Source: Prinia subflava (lineage: Eukaryota; Chordata; Aves; Passeriformes; Cisticolidae). Taken from it: a stretch of DNA of 64,000 nucleotides. The position numbers were made by a program, and so were the translations under genes. The DNA is taken from positions 22,495,300-22,559,299 of the forward strand of contig NC_086254.1 of the NCBI RefSeq assembly GCF_021018805.1, read 5' to 3'. Positions within the stretch are counted from its first letter, which is position 1. Every line of letters begins with the position of its first letter. Under the pieces are notes generated by a model. That model was not told the origin of the DNA. It saw only the letters and a program-made list of their open reading frames with translations, and did not search any database. Below are positions 47,801-58,800 of the stretch, piece after piece.

Positions 47801-50800
47801 GACTCCAGCCTGAGGGACAGGGGAAGCCTGTGACAACAGCAGGGAAAACTTCGGATTAATTTTATCAATTATTTTTTTCCCTAAGATGGGAAAAGCCTGT
47901 CTTAACTGGTGGGATAAAAAACTTCTTCATGTTTTAAACTGACCTGTTAGTAGCAGACATGGGGGATGCTCGCTGCTGTCCAGCAAGTTTTAATCTATGA
48001 AAACTCTCTAGCTCAGCACCCCTGCTGCTGCTCCAATAAGGTACTGAAATAATTTTTATTACCTGGTTGCATAACTAGTATTGTGGCATGATACAATCAG
48101 TGATGTTGTTGTTCATCTTTACCATAATCCGTAGTACTCAAATTTCTCTGTTGCTGTTGACATGCCTTAGCTCATGTTGATGCCAGCATCAGTGGAGACA
48201 CTTTTGGAATCCCAGTCAAAGTTTCACCTGGAGATACGTGCCTGTAGGAAAGCTTCAGTGGCACTGTTGTCCCAGCAGGTTTGATTCTCAGAGATGGTCA
48301 GAGTTTGGTTTAGGGCAAGTTCCTGGCAGGATGTTCCTGACGTGAGAAAACAAAGCTGCAGATGAAGCACTTACAAGGGAGCATGTGAAAGGACAGGACT
48401 TTGCCAGGGCTCATCAGCCATCCCTCATTCACGTTGGTCCCACTCTCAGAATCTTTATTTTCCTGCCCTTTCTCTTACCTGATCCTGTCTTAGTGCTTTT
48501 GGTGCAAATGTCCAATCAGTATATGAAAATTGTATTTCATAAAGGTACTTCCATTTGGAAATCAGTGCACGTAGCACTTCAATTTTGTTTTCTGTAAACA
48601 CATTTCGGAACCTATTGGCGCTTATTTCATTTGTTCTTTCTTGTAATGAGCACATGAAAATATGAAGGTTTGAAAGCTTTTACACACACACACCTTAATA
48701 AGCTCCTTAAGATTCAGTTCTGTAGGATTTGGGCTGCATTTCTCCACATTCATGTAACATGGCAGTAAAGGTTAGAGTACTTAAAATTTGGAGAGTTCAA
48801 TAAAGTGGTTGAATGGATAAAATTCAATTTAATAGGATCTTTATTTTAAATAGAGTATGCTTCTTTTAGGTTAACGGAAAAGAACCAGATGATGAAAATC
48901 TCAATAAATCTGAAATAAGCCAAGTTTTTGAGATTGCACTTAAAAGGAACTTGCCTGTGAATTTTGAGGTATGTTTACTTTACAAGCTCTAGATTTGTTT
49001 TTATTAGACTATTAAGGGTACACATTAAGTTGAGTCTCTCCTAGATAACCCAAACAACTGACTTTTAACGTGTCTTGTTGGTTGTGAATACTCTTTAACC
49101 TTTGACAGCCACCCTGATAGTCTTGGAGTTTATATGGTAAAGGGAAGAAAATAAAATCCACCTGTTCACAAGTTCATGCCCTAAAATGATCACATGGAGT
49201 GAACATCAACGCTCTGGTTGTCTGTGCAATCTTTTTTCCAAGCTTTTTGAAAAAAACTTATTACAGTGAAGAGCCAAAACACAACCCTGCATTAATGGTT
49301 AGAACATGGAAGTGCAGAGTCGAGGCAAAAGAGTAGAGCTCACTCTGAAAGACACATATGGAAGTATTTGCTTAATTAAGCACTGATCTGGACTACCCAA
49401 GTGCAGAATCTCACAAGTAGGTTTCTTTTCTTGCCATGAGGTGACCTCATGTGCATCTGACTTTCCTTTCCCTTTGGCCTGGCTGCTTGCTGCCTCTTTA
49501 CCCCTCCTTGATCATTTCAGTTACCCTAAATCGGGAGCTTCCACAGGAGCATCTCTGTTTCACTAAAATATTGATTGATCATGCTGCTTTCCTGAGCTGG
49601 CAGAGTAACATTTAAGCCAACTATCTGAATTATTATAGTAAGAAAATGCAATTGTGTGTAACTAAATTGCTTCTGAGACTGTTCTATGAGATTGTACATG
49701 AAACTCTCAATTATTGCAGATTAGCCTGAGCATCACTGGTAAAAATACACTGTCACACCAGCCAGTTGTGGGTGGAAGCTCTTAATTCATTCTTACTTTT
49801 TGACTATATGGATATTTTGGAGTATGATGTGTTATGAATGGAGTTAAAAGCCTAAATCTGTAGTGGCCATCTATCTGTTAGATGTCTCCAGAATTCCTCA
49901 GAGTTCAGAAATTAAAATTTCTGGACTAAAATGCTAGATCCCAAAGTGTTGCTTTCTCTGCAATGTTTTATTGCTGTACCGTGATGAATTTAATGACATG
50001 CTGTAAGCTGTGGGGAGGTACACACTGGTGAAATAGAACAGTCCTATTTTTATACTGAAACAGTAAATCAGTAAATTAATGAGATGGGTTAATGACTCGT
50101 GTAAATACTGTTTTCTGCTTGCTGCATCTGCTCTTTTAAAAGTATATGCTTACTTGGGTGGGAATATGTTATTAGAGTGCATATGATTGTATGAGAATCT
50201 AAAATCTCTTTATTCTTAGTTCTTGAGAGAAGTTTGCTATAAACAATGTGCCCTGCCATTTTTAATAAGTGTTTATCACGCTTTCACTCAGTTTTTCCCT
50301 CTGAAACAGGTGACTAAGGAAACTGGTCCTCCCCATATGAAGAGTTTTGTAACCAAGGTATCAGTTGGAGAATTCATGGGTGAAGGTGAAGGAAAGAGCA
50401 AGAAGATCTCAAAGAAAAATGCTGCAATAGCAGTCCTAGAAGAACTGAAAAAATTGCCACCCCTTCCTACGGTTGAGAAAATGAAGCCACGAATCAAAAA
50501 GAAAACAAAATCAATAGTGAAGGTAAGGGGGGAAAGGCTGGAAATTTGTGCAAATAATCATCAGAGAGGCTTTTCTGAGTCAGTTACCAACACTCTTCAG
50601 CTGCCCAGCCTTTCCCAGCCCTCTGGTACAACAGATGAGCTGGTACTTTGCCCCCACTCCAGTGGGGTTCTGACACCACTTCCAGAGCAGTTATCAGTGA
50701 ATTCAGGATGAAAGAGAAACCTTATAAAGGAAAGAGCAGCATGTAAAAATCAAGCTCTGATTTTCAAGCCTCAGATTTAACAGCTTCGGGTTTTGCTTGA

Positions 50801-53800
50801 TTTTGCTTGTACAAATTCTCCTGCAAGCTTGTCCCTCCCGATACAGCAGGATTAGAATTTGTAAAACTGTTGGCAGGGTGGATTACATGTGGTCAAGTGT
50901 GACGGGGAGCAAAATAAATTCAGTATTTCTCTTTGGCTGTGACAGTGTTTCATTAAGCAACTTTTATTTCAGTATTTTTAAAATGTAGAGATTAATTAAT
51001 TCAGTGGCATGCTGCATTTTGTCTATTAAACCAAACATTCATGAAGTTTGGCTTATTTCCTAACACTGTTCTGTGTAGCTGCAAACAAGTCCAGAATATG
51101 GTCAAGGAATGAATCCCATTAGCAGACTTGCCCAGATCCAGCAGGCCAAGAAGGAGAAGGAGCCCGAGTACATGCTGATCACAGAGCGTGGGCTGCCCCG
51201 GCGCAGGGAGTTCGTCATGCAGGTGGGTGTGGCTGCACACCTGGGGGGTGACCCCTGCACACACCTGGGGCTGTGACCCCTGCACACACCTGGGGGTGAC
51301 CCTGGGACACACCTGGGGGTGACCCCTGCACACACCTGGGGGTGACCCTGGGACACACCTGGGGGTGACCCCTGCACACACCTGGGGGTGACCCCTGCAC
51401 ACACCTGGGGGTGACCCTGGGACACACCTGGGGGGGTGACCATGGCTCACACCTGGGGGGGTGACCATGGCTCACACCTGGGGGGGTGACCATGGCTCAC
51501 ACCTGGGGGGTGACCATGGCTCACACCTGGGGGTGACCCCTGCACACACCTGGAGCTGTGGCTGGCATCTCTCTTTTTTTTGTTATGGTAATCAGGTTGT
51601 CATTGTGATATACAGAGTTAAGAGATTTCCATGATTTAACAAAATATCTAATGGGCTACATTCACCAAAGATAAAGGTTCAAGAAAAGTGATCTGAGTCA
51701 TTAAAAGAAAAATGGCACAGGGCACAAGCAGACTATGTTGTAACTGCCTAATGTTTTAATTAACAGGAGTATTAATATTCTGATAAGAGATACTAACCTG
51801 CTTATATTTTGTAATGTAGGATTTATTAACACTAACCTGGTTACCCAAGCTGAGATGATGAAATACAAATCTTTGTGTGACTTCTGCTTTGGTTTTTTGT
51901 GCTTGAAGGCCATTGATTATTGATAATAAATGACAACTTGCTTAGAACAATGATCACCTGAACTGTTTTGTGACTCAGGGCATTCTGGAGATACAGATGA
52001 CTAATAAGGAAATCCTCATACTACTGCTTAAGAATGGAATTTTCTTCCTCTTCTGTCCAGGTGAAAGTTGGTGTACACACAGCTGAAGGAATGGGCACAA
52101 ACAAAAAAGTTGCTAAACGCAATGCAGCTGAAAATATGTTGGAAATTTTAGGTTTCAAAGTCCCTCAACCTCAGCCTCCAAAACCAGCATTAAAGACAGA
52201 AGAGAAGGTGAGTCTTGAGAGAGCAGCAGCTGGTTAATGCTGCAGCAAAGGCTAAGCTGAACAGAGGCAGCTTTCCAAGGCAGTAACAGGGTAGGAAATT
52301 CATTCCCTCTGCCCTAGCCAGGAAACAATTGGATTGAGGGGAATGCTCTCTGAAAAGAATATGAAATATCCAGTGTTTTGGATATGTTAAGTGTTTGGGT
52401 TTCCAAGTAAATCAAAGTTTCATCAGAAGGATAAATGAATGTATTCCTGCTGTATGAAATGTCTCAGAACCTGTGATAATTTCTGTGTTGGTCTCAGAAC
52501 CTCACAGACCTGTAGGTTATGGGGCTCTGTCAGCAATAGTTTTACACAGCCTTGGCACAGCTGCAGTGCAGAGTTTGTTAGGAGTCTCTCTGGTGGGGCC
52601 CTTAGGGAAGTTTACCTGCCTTTATTCTGCTATCTGGTTCTGGGTAGCTGTGTTCCTAATACCACTTCTCTGGGATGTGGCAGTTTTAGGCTGTCAGTGA
52701 ATAAGAATCACTGAATTACTCTTTTCTTGATAGCGATGTAATTATTGATATTTTTGAATAATAACTTTTTCAGTAAAATTTTGGCTGGTCAGATCATCTA
52801 CATCTTGAAAACTTTAAAATTTGAGTGGAAAAAAGTTTTAAAGGGATATTGTGTGTCTGAGTCCTTTTCCTTTTATTTTTAAGACCCCAGTGAAGAAGCC
52901 AGGAGACGGAAGAAAAGTAACCTTCTTTGAGCCGGGCTCTGAAGAGACTGCAGCTAGTGAGTAACCTGGGGAAGGCAGAGGGCCCTGCTGGGGTCAGCTC
53001 TGTCCCCAGCCCCTTCAGCAGTGCCTTTGAGCACTCTGGGATGGGCAGAGCTGTGCAGCTGCTGCCTTGCAAACCACGTGGAGCCCTTGGGAAGGTTTGG
53101 TTCAGACCCCAGAGAGCTCATTCCACCCCAGGCCCCTGCTCCTGGCATGAAGATGGGAAAGGGTGTCAGCACGGACTGGTCAAGCTCAGAGTTGGAGAGG
53201 GAGGGAATGGCCTTGTCCAGAACAGCTCAGTCTGTGCCTGCTCTCTGAGGACTGAGAGCAGGAGCTGTGCCTCACCTGTCTCAGGCAGGGAATAGTTGTG
53301 GTGTCACACCCAAGGTGGCAGGCTGGAACCAAAAGGCCCCAAACCTGGGCACTGTGTCCACAGAGATGGCATTCTGGAATGTCATCTGGTGGGAGGAATC
53401 ATTGTGGGAGGTTAGTCTATCACAGATTGCTGCTCTGGGAGCGTGTTTCAGGTACTTTATGCATTTAGTATAACTTGGCTCTTTAAATTATAGTAAGTTG
53501 GAATTGACTTGGACTTTTGTACTATTTTACTGCGTCCATAAGACCTTAGGTAAACTTCCTGGCTTCCTATTCAGATTTTGCTATCCCTGTTCTCTTCCAT
53601 CTACAAATTCTGGCTTTCATCCTTAGATTTGAAACAGCTCAGCCCCGCAGAAATTCATTAATCTGTTCTGCCATAAAAATGACTCCTTGGTTTATTTTGG
53701 TGGCACTGTCTTCCCCACCTTTCTTGAGCACACCTGTGCAAGTTTCATCCATAGCCCTGTGTGAGTTCCCCTTAAAAAGCTGTTCTTACCCCTCTTTAAT

Positions 53801-56800
53801 CCAACTTATACCATAATGTCAGCAAATTGCTGCCAATTGACTGTGGCTGGACGTTTGCTGTAAATAGTCTTGTCTCTTTCTTTCTTTCTTGTCTTTCTTT
53901 CATAGGAAAGGTAAAATGTTCCATTTTACCTTTCCTATGTGCTTGTTCTCACAATATACAGTTTAAACTTCGTGCACTGTCACTGTCTTTGCATCATTTA
54001 ATGGTGGCTCTGGCCATTCTGTGGTTTCATTATTTGCTCCTACAGTTTAAATGATGCAATAAAAAATTATGAAAGCAAAAGATGTATCTAGAATGTGGCT
54101 GCAGCTGAGGTGTCTGTGAGCTTGAGTGAGCTGGAGAAGCTCCTCCTGGAGGTAAAGGTGCTCCCTTTGGCGGAAGCAAGTGTTGCACTGAGTCAGTAAT
54201 TCCGTAAGAAAACTCTGTCTTGATGATGCTGAAGCTCTGACCCTCCCTCTGATTGAGCTTACCAAATTTGTTAGTCTTTCAAAAGCAATTTGAAATGAAT
54301 TATTTTTTTGCAAAGTGACTTTTGGTGCCTGCGTGTGCCTGCAGGAGGGCTCTCAAACAGCAGCAGCTCTTCAGTGTGCACCTCTCTCCCCCCAGGTAAT
54401 AAAGAAGATGAGTTTAGGATGCCTTATCTCAGCCATCAGCAGCTTCCTGCTGGAATCCTTCCCATGGTCCCCGAGGTTGCACAGGCTGTGGGAGCCAGCC
54501 AAGGACACCACACCAAAGAGTTCAGCCGGGCAGCTCCCAACCCCGCCAAGGCCACGGTGACGGCGATGATCGCCCGCGAGCTGCTCTACGGGGGCACGTC
54601 CCCCACGGCCGAGACCATCCTCAAGAGCAGCAGCTCCCCGGGCCACGGCCCCCACGGGCCCCTCACCCGGCCCTCCGAGCAGCTGGACTACCTTTCCAAC
54701 GTCCAAGGAATCCAGGTAAGCGTTGGGCTTTGTGAGGCTTCTTCCAGAGACAGCCAAGCTTTTGTGTGTTCAAAAGCTTTTTAGCTCTGCTGGGGAGAGA
54801 GGAGTTCTGAGCCCACTGAAATTCATCTAACAGTTTCACTTTACCTATGACATGTACCAAATTTTACATGTTTTTAAATTTAATTTTTAAATGGACAATT
54901 TTGTACCATTCTCAGCCCCAATTCAGTGCTACTCTGAGGTCTTGGAAGAACAAAATTAAAGAATAATTTTCTGAAAATCTTCCTGATGTAGGAAGACAGT
55001 GTGGACTTGAACTTGGCTGATGGGAAATGAGGTTTTTTCACTAATCTGTCATACATTAATACTTGCTGTAAGCTCTGCATTTTCTTATGTTTGCTCCCTT
55101 TAATGAGAATTGCATTAAGTTCTTACATTCGTATGACAGATGAGGTCAGTGGGTCGAAGCATAGTAGAGAAATTTGAAATGCAGACAGCAGCGATCAGAA
55201 TAAAGGTTTCAGTAACAATCATTATTAAGTAGGCACTTGCATTCAGGAACCTTGCCAAGCTCTTGTTATTATTAAAAAACATTGTGAGTGAGGTTAAACT
55301 TCAAATAGAGTGGTTCTGCTGGCTGAGAGAATAATGAGAAGAAGGGCTCAGCTTCATATATGGGCAAATAATCTGCAGCAGTTGTGATATACTTCCTGTA
55401 CTTGGTTAACTGAGAAGAAATAAATCCTTCTCTTTCCTTCAGGTTGAATATAAAGACTTTCCAAAAAATAACAAGAACGAGTTTGTATCTCTTATAAACT
55501 GTTCCTCTCAGCCACCGCTGATCAGTCACGGGATTGGGAAGGATGTGGAGTCCTGCCACGACATGGTATGATGGGCACTGCTGAAACGCTGCTCCTGGGG
55601 CTTCACGGGGACACCAGGCTTTTATAGCACTGCTGGCAGCAATCAGATGTTCCACAGTTCCCTGGCTAGTTTTTGTCTAATATTTCACAGGTTGCAAAAA
55701 TTATGATTAATATCAGAATCTAATCTAAATAATGCTTAATGTGCTGAACTCATGATCACAGTTTTGGTCTACAAAACGCGTATTTGCTTCATCTTGATAG
55801 TATTTGCATAAGCCCATGACAGTACAGGCACAAAAAGGAACATATAAACCTAACTGCACCTCAGCTTATTTCCTCATTATATCAGAAAGGGCTGATGTTT
55901 CATTGAGAACTCTGATCTTGGGCTCACCTTCCCAGCCTTGCTGTGAAGGAGGAATCCCCTATGGAAAAAATGCAGTTCAGCATTGGACAGTAAGGGACAC
56001 TCTAAATCTGTTCAGCTCCCTTCATAAAAAAGGATTTTTATTGCCACTGGCTGAAATATTTATTTTTGAAAGAATGAGCCTGCTATCGTGAAACCTGCAG
56101 GGGACTTCAGCTGTAAAAGACTTTAGGTGGAGCTGATAGGAGGTCCCCAGTCTTCTCCCATTCAGAGGAATTGTCCTTGTTCTTTTGGGCTCGAGGTGAG
56201 CTGAGTGCAGCAGCCTGAAGGGATCTTTGGAATATGTGAATACACTTAGGAAAACCTGATTTTGCTGATTTTTATACTAAAACCTGTTGCAGTACTTTCC
56301 TAATGAGCACAATTTGATACCGATTTTGTTGTTCTTTGTCACTTTCTTTGGACATTTTCGTGCCCCTCTCTACATTCTGCTGTGCAGAGCTCCTGTCAGA
56401 CTGAGCACAGGGGTCAGGGCAGGGGAGAGAAGGGGAAGGAGCAGCTGGTTTGGAGCTTGACCACTGTGACTGTGAGCCCCCTCCACAATTCAGGGCTCAG
56501 CTGTCACTAAGGCACGTGTCAGAATCAAGGATGTGCTGGAAAGCTGCACCTGGAATTAGTCTAAATGGAGTGGAAAGAAAAGCCAGTTCTCAAGGGAGGT
56601 GCCCGAGCTTGGCCTGAGCCGTGTCACACTGACCCTGGTAAACAGTCACATGGCCCACCTGTGCTGTATTTTTGATTCTTGTGTAACTTGTTTTCCTTTT
56701 TGGAAAAGGACGCTGGTTCTGTGTATTTTTCTGTCCTTTGTCTTTAGCTCTGCACAGTTTGAGCTGTTACTAATTTAGTGTCTCTTTTCTTGCTGTTTCT

Positions 56801-57897
56801 AGTTCTGCAGTGTTAGTTCCCCCAGTGCTGAAACAAGTGCAGTGTGCAGTGGGAATCCCCAGTCACAGCACCATCCAATTGCTCCATGAAGCAAGATGAA
56901 ATTCTACACCTTTCCATTTTCCACCAAAACTAGGAACTTAAAAAATTCTTTAAAAATATCGCCAAAATAAGGACATTTGTTTGGGTTAAGAGATTGCCTT
57001 CACTAAATGACTGAACTGACCAGAAGTTGAATTGCTGAGTGCTCTCTCTTCTCTTTAGGCTGCACTGAATATTTTAAAGTTGCTGTCTGAGTTGGACCAA
57101 CAAACCACAGAGATGCCAAGGACAGGAAATGGACCAATGTCTGTGTGAGTGCTCTGCCAGCTTCCCTTGCACTGATGCAAAGTAACCCTATGAGAGTTTT
57201 CAGACAAATAACATGAGGGGGGTTTGATTTACCAGAAAGGCTGAAATGCTCTTTGCCCTCCAGCAGGACCAGAGGGAGGGTTGGATGATCAAGCCTGTTG
57301 CTTTCATGTGTCAGAGACAGAGCAGTGAGCAGGAGTGAGTGGGTGGAGCGTGGTGGCTGTGGGGTGAGCCCAGCCCAGTGTGACAGCTCTGGGCCCAGCA
57401 CCTCTGGCCTCCCTCACCTCAGCTGCCCCTTCCCACTTCTCTGTAAGGAGTGTGACTGCCGTGGGCTTGGGGTTCCAGCTGCTCCTCCCTCTCTCTTGCA
57501 ATCTTGTGTGTCACAGGTAAAGGGATATGCAGGGGTCCAAGCTCATTTTCAGCAGAAACATGGAGAGGAGGGTGCAAATTATTCCCTTGGCTGGGTTTGG
57601 GAGGAGAGAAAATTGAGCTTCTTATTGACATAATAAACTCTCAAATCAACAGTAGTGGGATTAACAAAGTGCTAATTGATTAAAAAGTGGGGCAGTTATA
57701 TGGTAACAAATCGTTAAATGCACATCAAATTATTTGTATCCAATTTAAAGCATCTTATTCATGGAAATAGTGTTTTGTCTCCTAAGTAACAGGTGTTTTC
57801 TCATTTTAGATGTGTGAAACAAGAAATGGAAAGTGACCCTCTCCTCAAACCGGCGAGCGCAAACCCTTTGGGACAAACACTGGACAGCACTGCCTGA
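41825..57897 (+). CDS. STAU1: STAU1 (Staufen homolog 1), complete: 14 coding exons, 690 residues
   Basis: A double-stranded-RNA-binding protein that binds structured 3'UTRs for mRNA transport, translation and Staufen-mediated decay with UPF1. The ATG at 41825 opens [13 protein letters not shown], as in the long vertebrate isoform; the exon itself starts at 41741 in 5'UTR. Exons: 41825-42017, 42698-42822, 43529-43685, 44554-44692, 46121-46286, 48870-48968, 50310-50522, 51079-51222, 52061-52207, 52884-52956, 54396-54715, 55443-55565, 57059-57144, 57810-57897 (2073 nt; TGA 57895-57897). Domains: dsRBD1 about 72-140, dsRBD2 about 161-252, dsRBD3 about 276-345, dsRBD4 about 377-455, tubulin-binding/SSM region about 460-590, dsRBD5 about 593-660. 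dsRBD3 and dsRBD4 keep the basic [11 protein letters not shown] and [11 protein letters not shown] helices. An internal Met (MKLGKK, about residue 171) corresponds to the start of the mammalian 55-kDa form. The C-terminus runs past the mammalian end with [11 protein letters not shown] and more. Confidence 0.96.
42698..43685 (+). CDS. STAU1: STAU1 two-exon dsRBD1 cassette (42698-42822 and 43529-43685)
   Basis: Together 282 nt (94 codons) encode a full dsRBD with [20 protein letters not shown] (helix 1), [16 protein letters not shown] (beta strands and loop) and [14 protein letters not shown] (basic helix 2). It is very like dsRBD1 of STAU2. Both flanking junctions are phase 1, so skipping the pair joins exon 42017 to exon 44554 in frame and gives a 596-residue protein with the mammalian STAU1 architecture. 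Confidence 0.85.
44722..45550 (+). repeat. 10-bp minisatellite (GGGACACCCA type), about 82 copies, in a STAU1 intron
   Basis: Regular 10-bp units GGGRYRYCCA (GGGACACCCA, GGGGCACCCA, GGGACGCCCA, GGGGCGTCCA) with higher-order blocks around GGGGCGTCCA and GGACACCCA. It starts 29 bp after the donor of exon 44554-44692. The period is close to one DNA helical turn. Open frames on both strands are compositional, although one + frame is continuous with exon 44554-44692. Confidence 0.97.
46450..46500 (+). mobile_element. CR1 LINE 3' end fragment
   Basis: GATCTTAAAGATATTTTCCA, then ACATAAATGATTCTGTGATTCT, matches the 3' end of CR1 retrotransposons with their ATTCTRTG tail (split here for length; it is continuous at 46456-46498). 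Only the last 50 bp or so is clear, typical of severely 5'-truncated CR1. CR1 is the dominant LINE of birds and supports an avian or reptilian origin. Confidence 0.8.
47518..47692 (+). repeat. 20-bp minisatellite (TTGTCCCCGCTGTTGTCCCC) in a STAU1 intron
   Basis: About nine copies of a 19-20-bp unit alternating GTTGTCCC and GTTGCCCC ends. A few GGTGTGCCCGGG repeats precede it (47470-47515). It lies 1.2 kb from the nearest exon. The minus strand is G-rich. Confidence 0.95.
51236..51550 (+). repeat. 21-29-bp minisatellite (CACACCTGGGGGTGACCCCTG) starting beside a STAU1 splice donor
   Basis: About 13 copies. The unit alternates TGACCCCTGCACA, TGACCCTGGGACA and TGACCATGGCT variants, and the last type forms a recent homogeneous block at 51420-51530. 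It begins 13 bp after the donor of exon 51079-51222. The RNA sense has GGGGG runs, and most units contain a donor-like G/GTGACC. Confidence 0.95.
53875..53939. repeat. TTTC tract followed by a perfect 18-bp-arm hairpin in a STAU1 intron
   Basis: After a CTTT/TTTC tract (53875-53901), CATAGGAAAGGTAAAATG (53901-53918) is repeated as its exact reverse complement at 53922-53939, with only TTC between. Eighteen perfect pairs with a 3-nt loop is far beyond chance, and the loop is too tight for a microRNA precursor. Confidence 0.95.
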
Positions 57898-58800
57898 AAC
57901 AGGCTCTTGACTGAACCCAAACCTGAAAGCACCAGAGAAAATCAAATGCTTCCTCTTAATGTAACCTAACTGTTGGAGTGCTACAGTCTCTACAACCTAC
58001 TGTAGTGTCTAAATCATAACTGTTGCTTTTTCTTCAAGCAGTGATACATTTTTAGTTTCATTATGTTGTTTTGATTGAGAGGACACTATAAATTTTTCAT
58101 TTAAAAGTTTCTTAATTGTATCTAGAACCATAGCACAGTTTAGAAACTTTGTCTTCTGAGACTGACATGTTACCTGTGAACTAACTTGGGAAGATCATAT
58201 CCATGTATGTGGTTATTTTGGTTTTATTGGAATAGCAGCGTTTCACTGGAAACAGGCTGTGTCCATTTTAAAAAGCCCCATATTTTCGCAAACCAACCCT
58301 AATTATCCAATGGTTGAATGAATTTAAACACTTTAGGAATTTTAAACTTGGTTTGATCATTTTTGGTTAATTTCTAGTTTTCTTGAGTGTGGGGTAGGGG
58401 AGCTCGAATGCAACGTGACTTTCAGTGATCTCTGAGCTGTGTTTTAGGGACTGTGCGCTGGCGGCTCACAGCTCACTACAGTACAGGATATGATCTCAAT
58501 GTAGTGCATATAAAACTGCAGATTGATTTTCCTTGAGTGCTTTATACTGTTTAATTACATCTCCATGTAGGGCTGAAAAAAATTACCTATGTTTATATAT
58601 AACTGTGTTGCTTTTGATGTTGTGTTCCTGCGCGCGGTCGGTGCGCGCTGAGGTTTGCATTGGTCCAGGTACAGCACGATAGCTGCGCGAGTTCAGTACT
58701 GCTTCCGTTCATTGTTTACGCTGGAATTTTTTCTCCCCATGGAATGTAAGTAAAACGTAGTGTTTGTCACCAATAAATGGTAATACTAAATTTTTTTGGT
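57898..58800 (+). other. STAU1: STAU1 3'UTR
   Basis: 0.9 kb from stop to poly(A) site. Near the end a CpG-rich patch (58628-58700) contains TGCGCGCGGTCGGTGCGCGC, which can form a GCGCGC/GCGCGC stem, embedded in AT-rich UTR. Such local CpG retention suggests constraint, possibly a structured element. Confidence 0.8.
58772..58777 (+). terminator. STAU1: STAU1 poly(A) signal AATAAA
   Basis: CACCAATAAATGG, 875 bp after the stop codon, followed by T-rich sequence (TTTTTTTGGTTAATTT). Confidence 0.85.

Noticed and set aside
53901..53939. Hairpin as a microRNA precursor
   Set aside because: An 18-bp stem with a 3-nt loop is too short for Drosha/Dicer processing.
54216..54260. TGATGATG...CTGA in a STAU1 intron as a box C/D snoRNA
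   Set aside because: C and D boxes are too close, with no closing stem and no paralogue or plausible guide.
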